Shown here: positions 53,951 to 62,541 of the stretch, piece after piece
Position numbering within the stretch: position 1 is the stretch's first letter
Layout of the letters: each line of letters starts with the position of its first letter
NCBI RefSeq assembly: GCF_013304735.1
Contig: NZ_JAAITI010000019.1
Location: 1 to 64,000 of the forward strand
DNA: 64,000 bases
Reading direction: 5' to 3'
Origin: Blautia luti
GTDB lineage: Bacteria; Bacillota; Clostridia; Lachnospirales; Lachnospiraceae
Translations under genes and position numbers: made by a program
The notes under the pieces: model-generated
Told to the model about the DNA's origin: nothing
What the model saw: the letters and a program-made list of their open reading frames with translations, nothing else
The model's database searches: none

Positions 53951-55882
53951 ATGGCAAAGACAGTAAGAATGACAACTGCACAGGCAATTGTAAAATTCCT
54001 GGATAATCAGTACGTTTCCATGGACGGAGTGGAGACAAAATTTGTAGAAGGCTTTTTCACAATCTTCGGACACGGCATTGCCGTAGGACTTGGTGAGGCA
54101 CTGGATACCAACCCGGGCCAGTTAAAGGTTCTTCAGGGAAGAAACGAGCAGGGCATGTGCCACGTTGCAACCGCTTTTGCAAAACAGAGCAACCGTAAGA
54201 AAATTATCGCATGTGCATCTTCCATCGGACCTGGAGCTGCAAACATGGTAACCGCATGTGCGACAGCTACAGTAAACAACATTCCGCTTCTTGTATTCCC
54301 GGCAGATACTTTTGCATCTCGCCAGCCTGATCCGGTTCTTCAGCAGCTGGAGCAGAGCAGCAGCCTTGCCATCAGCACAAACGATGCATTTAAACCAGTT
54401 TGCAAATACTGGGACAGAATCACAAGACCGGAGATGGTTATGACAGCTCTTATTAACGCAATGAGAGTTCTTACAGATCCGGCTGAGACAGGTGCATGCT
54501 GTATCGCGCTTTGCCAGGATGTTGAGGGTGAGTCCTTTGACTTCCCGGAGTACTTCTTTAAGAAGAGAGTACACAGAATCACAAGACCGGTTGCAGTAGA
54601 TGAAGAGCTTGAGGATGTAGCAGAGATCATCGCAGGAGCTAAGAAACCGCTTATCGTTGTTGGTGGTGGTGTTCGTTACTCAGAAGCAGGAGAAACCGTT
54701 GAGAAATTCTGTGAGGAGTTCAAGATCCCGTTTGGCGAAACACAGGCCGGAAAGAGTGCCTGCCAGTCCAGCAATCCATACTGCCTTGGCGGCATCGGCG
54801 TAACAGGAACCTACGCTTCCAATATCATCGGTAAAGACGCAGACGTGGTAATCTCTATCGGTTCCAGAATGTCTGACTTTACAACAAGCTCCAAGCATCT
54901 GTTCCAGAACGAGGATGTTCAGTTCGTAAGCATCAACAACTGCAGATTCCACGCATACAAGATGGATGCAGTAAAAGCAGTGGGTGATGCAAAAGCTACC
55001 GTAGAAGCACTTGCAGAGAAACTTCGTGCAAGAGGATATAAATCCGCATACACAGATGAGATCGAGAAAGCAAAAGCTGCATGGGATAAAGAGATGGAGC
55101 GTCTCGGAAGCATTGAGTACACAGGAGATGACTTTGAGCCGTTAATCAAGGCAAGAGATCCTCGTACCATTCCGGAGTATGTAAAACTTACAAACGGAAA
55201 GATTACACAGACAGCAGCACTTGCAGCTATTAACAGAACCATCGACAAAGATGCAACCATCATCACAGCAGGCGGTTCTCTTCCAAGCTGTATGCAGCGT
55301 ATGTGGAGAACAGACAAACGTGGCGGATATCATGCAGAGTACGGATATTCCTGCATGGGATACGAAGTTGCCGCTACCCTTGGTGTTAAATTTGCAGAGC
55401 CGGATAATGAAGTATACTGCGTGGTTGGTGATTCCAGCTTCCAGATGCTCCACAGTGAGATCATGACTATCATGCAGGAGAGACAGAAAGTCAACATCAT
55501 GGTATTTGATAACTGCGGATTTGGCTGCATCAACAACCTTGAGATGAACCACGGAATCGGAAGCCTTGCAACAGAGTTCCGTTACACAGACGGCAAGAAA
55601 CCGACCGGAGATCTGATCCCTGTAGATTATGCAAAAGTCGGCGAAGGCTATGGCCTGAAGACTTATACCTGCCGCACCATCCAGGAGCTTGTTGACGCTC
55701 TGGAAGATGCCAAGAAACAGGATGTTGCATGCCTCTTTGATCTGAAAGTTATCCCGAAGACCATGACAGATGGATATGAGTCCTGGTGGGATGTAGGAAT
55801 TGCAACAACATCTGAGAAAGAAAGCGTAAGAAAGGCCTGCGAGGGAGTTATGAAAGGCCGTGAAGAGGCAAGACTGTACTAA
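53951..55882 (+). CDS. iolD: 3D-(3,5/4)-trihydroxycyclohexane-1,2-dione acylhydrolase IolD
   Basis: A 643-aa ThDP-dependent enzyme: FFTIFGHGIAVGLGEAL and NEQGMCHVATAFAKQS at the N-terminal domain (with conserved Glu/His contacts), GSRMSDFTT in the middle domain, and the ThDP motif GDSSFQMLHSEIMTIMQERQKVNIMVFDN. It opens the ring of the diketo-inositol intermediate. ATG 53951 follows AAAGGAG by 8 bp. Second gene of the operon, 18 bp after iolC. Confidence 0.96.
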   Translation: MAKTVRMTTAQAIVKFLDNQYVSMDGVETKFVEGFFTIFGHGIAVGLGEALDTNPGQLKVLQGRNEQGMCHVATAFAKQSNRKKIIACASSIGPGAANMVTACATATVNNIPLLVFPADTFASRQPDPVLQQLEQSSSLAISTNDAFKPVCKYWDRITRPEMVMTALINAMRVLTDPAETGACCIALCQDVEGESFDFPEYFFKKRVHRITRPVAVDEELEDVAEIIAGAKKPLIVVGGGVRYSEAGETVEKFCEEFKIPFGETQAGKSACQSSNPYCLGGIGVTGTYASNIIGKDADVVISIGSRMSDFTTSSKHLFQNEDVQFVSINNCRFHAYKMDAVKAVGDAKATVEALAEKLRARGYKSAYTDEIEKAKAAWDKEMERLGSIEYTGDDFEPLIKARDPRTIPEYVKLTNGKITQTAALAAINRTIDKDATIITAGGSLPSCMQRMWRTDKRGGYHAEYGYSCMGYEVAATLGVKFAEPDNEVYCVVGDSSFQMLHSEIMTIMQERQKVNIMVFDNCGFGCINNLEMNHGIGSLATEFRYTDGKKPTGDLIPVDYAKVGEGYGLKTYTCRTIQELVDALEDAKKQDVACLFDLKVIPKTMTDGYESWWDVGIATTSEKESVRKACEGVMKGREEARLY

Positions 55883-55898
55883 TCTGGGAGGTAAGAAA

Positions 55899-56684
55899 AT
55901 GAGTAAAGTATTTGGTTATCCGGAATATGACGAAAAAGGCGAAAAGATTCTTACAACATACGATAATGAGTACAAGGCCATGATGATGGACATCCGTGTT
56001 TACCGTATGAAAGCAGGAGAGACAAGAACATTTTTAAGAGAGGGTGAGGAGACAGCAGTTCTCCTTCTCTCCGGAAACATTACTTATAAATGGAACGGAA
56101 ACGAGGCGACAGCAACAAGAAAAGATGTGTTCACAGAAGGACCATGGTGCGTTCACGGATGCACAGGAACAGAGATCACAGTTGTGGCAAATGCAGAGTC
56201 ACAGATCCTTGTTCAGTGCACAAAGAATGAAAAAGATTTCGGCGCAAAACTTTATAAACCGGAAGATGCTCCGTGGGGATATTCCTGTGTGGGCAAATTC
56301 GGAAATGTTGCAAAGAGAAGAGTAAACACGATTTTTGATCATGATATTTCACCAGAGTCCAACATGGTACTTGGTGAGGTCCTCAATGACAGAGGAAACT
56401 GGTCCGGATACCTGCCGCACAGACATCCGCAGCCTGAGACATACTTCTTCAAATTTGACCATCCGGAAGGATTCGGAGCAAGCTTTGTCGGTGATCAGGT
56501 ATTTAAGAGTACAGACGAGAGCTTTTCCGCAATTCCGGGAGGAGAGCTTCATCCGCAGGCAGTTGCACCTGGATATCAGATGTACACATGCTGGATGATC
56601 CGCCACATTGACGGAAATCCGTGGCTGCAGACAGACCGCTGCGAGGATGAGAGATATACCTGGCTTCATGACGCCGAGTTTTAA
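55899..56684 (+). CDS. iolB: 5-deoxy-glucuronate isomerase IolB
   Basis: A 261-aa bicupin: KAGETRTFLREGEETAVLLLSGN in the first cupin and the metal-ligand cluster LPHRHPQPETYFFKFD plus GELHPQAVAPGYQMYTCWMIRH in the second. It converts 5-deoxy-glucuronate to 5-dehydro-2-deoxygluconate, the IolC substrate. ATG 55899 follows GGGAGGTAAG. iolG, iolE and iolJ are not in the window. Confidence 0.95.
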   Translation: MSKVFGYPEYDEKGEKILTTYDNEYKAMMMDIRVYRMKAGETRTFLREGEETAVLLLSGNITYKWNGNEATATRKDVFTEGPWCVHGCTGTEITVVANAESQILVQCTKNEKDFGAKLYKPEDAPWGYSCVGKFGNVAKRRVNTIFDHDISPESNMVLGEVLNDRGNWSGYLPHRHPQPETYFFKFDHPEGFGASFVGDQVFKSTDESFSAIPGGELHPQAVAPGYQMYTCWMIRHIDGNPWLQTDRCEDERYTWLHDAEF

Positions 56685-56822
56685 GGATTCGGAGAAACAG
56701 ATACTGAAACGTAAATAACAGGCAGCAGGAAGAGGAGAATGCTGCTGTCCGTGAGGAACGGACAGTGGCAGACCTGCTGCTATTATGAAAAAAATTGTAC
56801 TGACTGAAGGGAGATTTTGACA

Positions 56823-57974
56823 ATGGCAAGAGAATTTATTGTACCTGGAGAAATTATTTCCGGTTCCGGAGCACTGGATATGGCGGAAAACGCACTGAAA
56901 CTCCTTGGTAAAAAAGCTCTGATCGTAACCGATAAAGTAATGATCGACCTGGGAAACTGTGCAAAAGTTGAGAAGGCGCTGACAAATCAGGGCATTGCAT
57001 ACAGCATTTATTCTGACATCTGTGGTGAGCCGACAGATACCATGATTGAAAAAGGCTTACAGATCTATAAAGATGAGAACTGTGACTTCCTGGTAGCTTT
57101 GGGAGGCGGAAGCCCCATTGACTCCATGAAAGCTATCGGATCACTGGTAGTAAATGGCGGAAGCATTTCCGATTACATGGGAAAAGTGATCGATGTAAAG
57201 ATGCCGCCAATGGCAGCAATCCCTACTACAGCAGGAACGGGATCTGAGGCAACACAGTTCACGATCATCACAGATACTAAAAAAGACATCAAGATGCTTC
57301 TTAAAGGCAAAGTTCTCATGCCGGATCTTGCCATTATCGACCCGCAGTTTACTATGACTGCACCTCCAAAGATCACAGCAGCAACAGGCCTTGATGCACT
57401 TTGCCACTGTGTGGAGGCTTATACATCCAGAAAAGCACAGACACTTTCCGATACATTTGCGGTATCAGCAGTAAAGAGAATTTTCAAATATCTTCCAATT
57501 GCGTACAAAGACGGAAAGAACGAAGAAGCCCGTGTACAGATGTCAGTAGCAGCTCTGGAAGCAGGAATCGCATTCAACAATGCATCCGTTACCATTATCC
57601 ACGGAATGAGCCGCCCGATCGGAGCTCTGTTCCATGTAGCGCACGGACTTTCCAATGCCATGCTTCTGAAAGAGTGCCTTACTTTCGCACTTCCTGGAGC
57701 ATATGACAGATTTGGTGCCCTTGGCCGTGATATCGGTGTTGCTGACGCCTCCGATTCCGATCAGGAAGCAGCTGAGAAATTCCTGAAAGCAGTAGAGGCA
57801 CTTGTAAATGAACTGGATACTCCGACTCTGGAGCAGTTCGGAATCAACAAAGAAGAATTCTTCAATGTAATTGATAAAATGGCACATGACGCTATGGACA
57901 GCGGAAGCCCGCAGAATACCATGCGTGACGTAACCGAAGAAGAAGTGAAAGAAATCTACAGAAAACTCTGGTAA
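56823..57974 (+). CDS. Iron-containing alcohol dehydrogenase
   Basis: A 383-aa Fe-ADH. NAD(P) motif DFLVALGGGSPIDSMKAIG, AIPTTAGTGSEATQF, and metal ligands at Asp/His in ATGLDALCHCVEAY, IIHGMSRPIGA and LFHVAHGLSNAML. It sits 138 bp after iolB before the operon terminator. In an inositol operon it could reduce malonate semialdehyde to 3-hydroxypropionate or act on an inositol-derived alcohol; the substrate is not readable from sequence. ATG 56823 chosen on ribosome site GGGAG. Confidence 0.9.
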   Translation: MAREFIVPGEIISGSGALDMAENALKLLGKKALIVTDKVMIDLGNCAKVEKALTNQGIAYSIYSDICGEPTDTMIEKGLQIYKDENCDFLVALGGGSPIDSMKAIGSLVVNGGSISDYMGKVIDVKMPPMAAIPTTAGTGSEATQFTIITDTKKDIKMLLKGKVLMPDLAIIDPQFTMTAPPKITAATGLDALCHCVEAYTSRKAQTLSDTFAVSAVKRIFKYLPIAYKDGKNEEARVQMSVAALEAGIAFNNASVTIIHGMSRPIGALFHVAHGLSNAMLLKECLTFALPGAYDRFGALGRDIGVADASDSDQEAAEKFLKAVEALVNELDTPTLEQFGINKEEFFNVIDKMAHDAMDSGSPQNTMRDVTEEEVKEIYRKLW

Positions 57975-58006
57975 AATGCACATGTAAATCCGAAATGCCA
58001 GATAAG

Positions 58007-58048
58007 AAAAGACTCCGGACCGGAGAAAAAGGCTCCGGAGTCTTTTTT
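58007..58048 (+). terminator. Terminator of the iol unit
   Basis: AAAAGACTCCGG / CCGGAGTCTTTT around a ~15-nt loop, with a run of seven T. Confidence 0.9.
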
Positions 58049-58098
58049 TCCGTAGTAAAAACAGCGGCAGCTGCAAAAGAAAGGGAGGCATATCCTTC

Positions 58099-59046
58099 GT
58101 GAGAAAAAAATATATCTGTATTCTGGCGGCAGTTTTAAGTTTTTGCAGCCTTTCCGGATGCGGGCCCTCAGCAAAGAAAACAGAAGAGGAAAAGGTAACC
58201 ATCGGTGTTGTCACAAAATCCAAAAGCAGCGAATACTGGCTGTCCGTCTGTGACGGAATGGAAGATGCGGCGGAAAAATATCATGCGGATGTGGTGATCC
58301 TGTCTCCGGATTCTGAGACAGAGGAAAAAGTCCAGAAAAATATGATCAGGGATCTTCTGAAAACAGATATCCAGGCGCTGGCGGTTTCCCCAATTGATTC
58401 TTATGAATGTGAAGAGTATGTGCAGCAGGCGAAGGAAAAAGGTATTTCCGTGTACGCCTGCGATACCCCCATAGAAGATGCAGATGTACCTTATATCGGA
58501 ATTGACAATGAAAAACTGGGTTATGAGCTTGGCGAGCAGCTTGCCAGGGCCCTGGATCATAAGGGAAAGATCGGTGTGATCGCCGGTGATTTTAATCAGG
58601 CAGGGCATCGGATGCGTGTTAACGGATTTGAAAAATATATGGAAAAAGAACCCGGGATCACCATTGAAATGGTGCGAAACGGTTACAGCAATATGCAGGT
58701 TTCTCAGAAAGATGTGGATGAGATCCTCAAGAAGTATCCGGATCTTGACGGGATCATGACCACCAGTGCTGTGACGGCCCTGGGACTTGCGGAGGCAACG
58801 GAAGGGAGGGAAATCTCCATTGTTTCCGTAGATGCTCAGGAAGATGCTCTGAAAGCAGTTCAGGATGGACGTATCGTGGCCCTGGGTGCCCAGTCCGGTT
58901 ATCAGATTGGTTACGAAACCATCCGGTATATTGTGAACGATCTGGAAGGAAAGAGAACCGGAGAGGATGAGATCCTGGATTCCCAGGTGCTTACCACGGA
59001 AAATATTGATGCATACATAAAAGAAGACAAATATGGTTCTTCTTAA
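58099..59046 (+). CDS. Sugar-binding lipoprotein (type 1 periplasmic-binding fold)
   Basis: A 315-aa lipoprotein (lipobox SLSGC, Cys 21) with a ribose-binding-type domain: VTIGVVTKSKSSEYWLSVCDGMEDAAEKY at the start and GYSNMQVSQKDVDEILKKYPDLDGIMTT in the hinge half. GTG 58099 follows AAGGGAGG. No ABC permease or ATPase genes are adjacent. Instead a GPH symporter and a YesM/YesN pair follow, so it may present ligand to the sensor kinase as XylFII does in clostridial XylFII-LytS-YesN systems (inference). Confidence 0.85.
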   Translation: MRKKYICILAAVLSFCSLSGCGPSAKKTEEEKVTIGVVTKSKSSEYWLSVCDGMEDAAEKYHADVVILSPDSETEEKVQKNMIRDLLKTDIQALAVSPIDSYECEEYVQQAKEKGISVYACDTPIEDADVPYIGIDNEKLGYELGEQLARALDHKGKIGVIAGDFNQAGHRMRVNGFEKYMEKEPGITIEMVRNGYSNMQVSQKDVDEILKKYPDLDGIMTTSAVTALGLAEATEGREISIVSVDAQEDALKAVQDGRIVALGAQSGYQIGYETIRYIVNDLEGKRTGEDEILDSQVLTTENIDAYIKEDKYGSS

Positions 59047-59296
59047 AGTGCAAAGGCAGGAAGCAGAGCATCTTCATCCAAAAATAAAACACAAAACATA
59101 AAAATAGGACAAAAACAGGACACCGGGAAACCGGAAACAGGAGAACTTTGGCACAGATTTAACAGTCAGGCAAAAATAATACCGAAAAAACTAAAATTTC
59201 TCACACTTTGATAATCCCGTATTTTCGATAAAATAGAATCATCAAAAGGAAGTCGAAAACAAAAAACGAAAAGAAATGAAAGGGCGGGATAATAAG
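59047..59296 (+). other. Intergenic region before the GPH transporter
   Basis: 250 bp, A-rich. A TTCGATAAAATAG run at about 59223-59236 could hold a -10 element; no clear -35, terminator or gene was seen. Confidence 0.35.
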
Positions 59297-60664
59297 ATGG
59301 AGAAGAAAAAACTTTCGGTATCAACGAGGCTGTGTTATGCTGGAGGAGATGTAGGATGTAATATCGTGTTCGGAATGATTGGAACACTGCTGACACTGTT
59401 TTACACAGATTATGTAGGGATCAGTGCAGCGACAGTCGGACTTGTCATGTTGCTTTCCAGATGCTTTGACGGATTTTCTGATCTGGTTATGGGTGTCATT
59501 GTAGAGCGTACCAATTCCAAATGGGGAAAATCAAGACCCTGGCTTCTGTGGATGAGTGTACCGTTTGCACTGTCAGCAGTACTGCTTTTTACAGTACCAC
59601 ACACAACAGGAATGCTTCAGTTTCTGTATCTGTTTGTAACTTATAATTTCTGTACAACAGTATGTTATACAGCGATCAACCTTCCATATGGAAGTCTTTC
59701 CACAATGATGATCCGTGAGTCATCGGAGAGAGATAAACTCAGTGTTATGAGAATGGGCCTTTCCCCTCTTGGCAGAATTATCGCTGCAACCTGTACACTG
59801 CCACTTGTAAAACTGGTTGGAAACGATCAGGCTGCATGGATCAAAGTTATGAGCGTCTGGGCAGTACTGGCACTGGTTCTTCTGCTTCTGTGCTTCTTCA
59901 AATGTGAAGAGAAAGTTCAGATCGAGGCAAGAAAGAAAGACGAGAAACTTCCGGTTCCTACAATGCTGAAAGCACTTTTTACAAACCAGTATTTCTGGGC
60001 AGTTATGCTTCTCTGGACAGTACAGAGCGTATCCTTTACGATCACAGGAACCATTCTTCCTTACTACTGCAAATATATCTTCAACAATGACACATGGATG
60101 TACAGCGCACTGTATCTTACAGAAACACTGGTACTGGTAGCAGGAATCTTCGTCTGCTCACCGTTAATTAAGAAATTCGGAAAAAGAAACATCGCATTTG
60201 TCGGCGGATTTATCGCACTTGGCGGACAGCTTCTGTTCTTCCTGAACCCATACAGCTTCGGATTCATGGTTATGAGCTGTGTTACACGTGCCATCGGACT
60301 TGCACCGTTAAACGCAGTTGTATTCAGTATGGTCGGTGATGTAGTAGAGTTCGGACAGTGGAAAAACCACATCCGTCAGGAAAGCCTGATCTTCGCAGGC
60401 GGTTCCATCGGAACAAAAGTTGGCGCGGGTCTTGCATCTGCAGTGATCACAGGACTTTTAAGCAGTTCCGGATATGTAAGTTCTTCCGCAGGAATGACAG
60501 CACAGCCGGAAACAGCACTGGAGATGATCGTTTCTCTTTACAAATTCGGACCGATCCTCATTGCAGCAGTGATCATCGTAACACTCTTCGGATACAAACT
60601 TGACAAGATGTATCCGTCGATCATGCAGGAGCTTACCGAGCGCGAGGCACACGGACAGTTATAA
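59297..60664 (+). CDS. GPH-family glycoside/cation symporter
   Basis: A 455-aa MFS protein of the glycoside-pentoside-hexuronide type, about twelve helices. It begins STRLCYAGGDVGCNIVFGMIGTLLTLFYTDYVG, with LLSRCFDGFSDLVMGVIVERTNSKWGKSRPWLLW as the conserved loop after helix 2-3, and VFSMVGDVVEFGQWKNHIRQE in the second half. It probably takes up a sugar, polyol or glycoside with Na+ or H+. ATG 59297 is preferred. It lies between the sugar-binding lipoprotein and the sensor kinase. Confidence 0.92.
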   Translation: MEKKKLSVSTRLCYAGGDVGCNIVFGMIGTLLTLFYTDYVGISAATVGLVMLLSRCFDGFSDLVMGVIVERTNSKWGKSRPWLLWMSVPFALSAVLLFTVPHTTGMLQFLYLFVTYNFCTTVCYTAINLPYGSLSTMMIRESSERDKLSVMRMGLSPLGRIIAATCTLPLVKLVGNDQAAWIKVMSVWAVLALVLLLLCFFKCEEKVQIEARKKDEKLPVPTMLKALFTNQYFWAVMLLWTVQSVSFTITGTILPYYCKYIFNNDTWMYSALYLTETLVLVAGIFVCSPLIKKFGKRNIAFVGGFIALGGQLLFFLNPYSFGFMVMSCVTRAIGLAPLNAVVFSMVGDVVEFGQWKNHIRQESLIFAGGSIGTKVGAGLASAVITGLLSSSGYVSSSAGMTAQPETALEMIVSLYKFGPILIAAVIIVTLFGYKLDKMYPSIMQELTEREAHGQL

Positions 60665-60693
60665 AGTTTATTGTAAAACATATATTCAACCAC

Positions 60694-60742
60694 AAACAGG
60701 AAATCAGGCAGGGGTAAGATACTCCTGCTGTTTCCTGTGTTT
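60694..60742 (+). terminator. Hairpin between the GPH and kinase genes
   Basis: AACAGGAAA...TTTCCTGT with an inner GCAGG/CCTGC pairing, then TGTTTATG. Terminator-like but with a weak T-run. Confidence 0.5.
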
Positions 60743-60801
60743 ATGAGGAAACAGCCAAAGCGGAAGAGATGTATCCGCTTTTACAGAAGGGAGGAGGTCT
60801 T

Positions 60802-62541
60802 GTGTTAAAAAGCATCCGGGCAAAGATCATGCTGGCGATTCTGACAGTTACCATGTTTACCGCCGGTTCTCTTACCGTGGTATTTTATCTCCGGGCTGCA
60901 GAGATGATCGAAGAAAATTATTCCGGGATCCTGTACGGACGGATGCAGCAGACTGTAAAAAATCTGGACGAATCCCTGAAAGAGATTTATTATGTGAATA
61001 TGAAAACTGCCTGGGATGAGGATGTCCGGAATAATGCGGAGGAATATATCCGTACCGGGAATGAAAACAGCCTGGAAAATATAGCCGGGCTTCTCCGGGA
61101 ATACAGCCGGGAATATAAAGATATCAACTCCCTTTACTTTGTTTTTCCAGACAAAAAAATGGCGGTGACATCGGAAGAGTTTCCGGTAAACAAACAAGGG
61201 ATTAAAGGAGAGCGGATCGAAGAGCTGGAAGAAATACAGGAGAGGGATTCTTTTCCGGTCCTTGTGGAATCCCTGGTCCATGAAGGCAGCAGTTTTCTTT
61301 CGGTGATCCAGAAGGTGGAAGATGACAACGGAGAGGCATTGGGATATGTTGCGGCGGACATCAAGGAACGGGCCATTTATTATGAATATCTGGAAGCTGT
61401 CAATGATGAGAAGATCACCAGGATTCTGCTTGTGGATGGAAATAATGAGATTGTAACATCAGAAGATTACAGTGATCTTGGGAAAACATTTCCGGAGATT
61501 ACAGACCATGATGTTCCAGGTGTGGAAGGATATATAGAAAAAAACGGTGTGATCTCCTTTTTCAGCAGAGGAAGTTTTTCAGACTGTGGGTTATACCTGG
61601 AAGTACCAAAAAAAGAAGTCCTAAGTGGACTTTCCCAGATGAGGCTTTTCCTGATCGGAATCTTCGGGGCTGTTTTTGTGGCAGCTGTGCTTCTGGCACT
61701 GTGGCTTTCCAGGGTGGTCTGCGGACCACTCCGGTCCATGACAGGTACCATTGAGAAGGTTGGTGAGGGAGACTTAAGCCTTCGCACAGAAGTGACCACT
61801 GCCGATGAGATCGGAACCCTGGGAAAAGAATTCAACCATATGCTGGATTACATCGAAGATCTGATCGCCCAGGTGATTGAGGAGGAACAGCAGAAAAAAG
61901 ATGCGGAACTGGAAGCGCTGCAGTATCAGATCACACCGCATTTTATGTATAATACCCTGAATTCCATCAAGTTTGCCGCATTTTTAAAAGGGGAGAAAGA
62001 GCTGGCAGGCCTCATCGGAGATTTTGTGGAGCTTCTTCAGGCTAGCATCAACAAAAAAGGAAGTTTTCTCTCCGTTGCTGATGAGATCCATATCCTGAAA
62101 AACTATATCCATCTGCAGGATTTCCGTTATCAGGGGAGTTTTCAGGTGGAGTATGAGATTTCCGAGGAAGCATACCGGTGCTATATTCCAAGGCTGATTC
62201 TTCAGCCCCTTGTGGAGAACGCCCTTCTTCACGGGATTGACATCAAGCGGCAGACAGGAAAGATATGGATCAGCGGAAAAGTAAAGGAAGGAGAGCTGAT
62301 CCTTATAGTAAAAGATAACGGAAGAGGAATGACAGAAGCACAGATCCGGGATCTTTTGGGAAGTCGTGCAAAAAAGACAAAGGGACTTTCCGCAGTGGGA
62401 GTTCCCAATGTAAAAGAACGACTGGAGCTTTATTATGGAGAAAAAGGTGGAATGAAATATGACAGCAGCAGTAATGGTACAATCGTTACTGTCTTTCTGC
62501 CAGCAATCTATGATATACCGGAAGAAGGGAGGAAAAGCTGA
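60802..62541 (+). CDS. Sensor histidine kinase (YesM/LytS-like)
   Basis: A 579-aa membrane kinase. TM1 ~8-30, extracytoplasmic sensor (dCache-like) ~31-280, TM2 ~285-305, HAMP ~307-360 (RSMTGTIEKVGEGDLSLRTEV), His-kinase domain with QITPHFMYNTLNSIKF (phospho-His ~379), and HATPase with LQPLVENALLHGID and DNGRGMT. GTG 60802 follows GGGAGGAGGT. Its stop overlaps the response-regulator start (TGATG). Likely senses a sugar together with the binding lipoprotein upstream. Confidence 0.92.
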   Translation: MLKSIRAKIMLAILTVTMFTAGSLTVVFYLRAAEMIEENYSGILYGRMQQTVKNLDESLKEIYYVNMKTAWDEDVRNNAEEYIRTGNENSLENIAGLLREYSREYKDINSLYFVFPDKKMAVTSEEFPVNKQGIKGERIEELEEIQERDSFPVLVESLVHEGSSFLSVIQKVEDDNGEALGYVAADIKERAIYYEYLEAVNDEKITRILLVDGNNEIVTSEDYSDLGKTFPEITDHDVPGVEGYIEKNGVISFFSRGSFSDCGLYLEVPKKEVLSGLSQMRLFLIGIFGAVFVAAVLLALWLSRVVCGPLRSMTGTIEKVGEGDLSLRTEVTTADEIGTLGKEFNHMLDYIEDLIAQVIEEEQQKKDAELEALQYQITPHFMYNTLNSIKFAAFLKGEKELAGLIGDFVELLQASINKKGSFLSVADEIHILKNYIHLQDFRYQGSFQVEYEISEEAYRCYIPRLILQPLVENALLHGIDIKRQTGKIWISGKVKEGELILIVKDNGRGMTEAQIRDLLGSRAKKTKGLSAVGVPNVKERLELYYGEKGGMKYDSSSNGTIVTVFLPAIYDIPEEGRKS

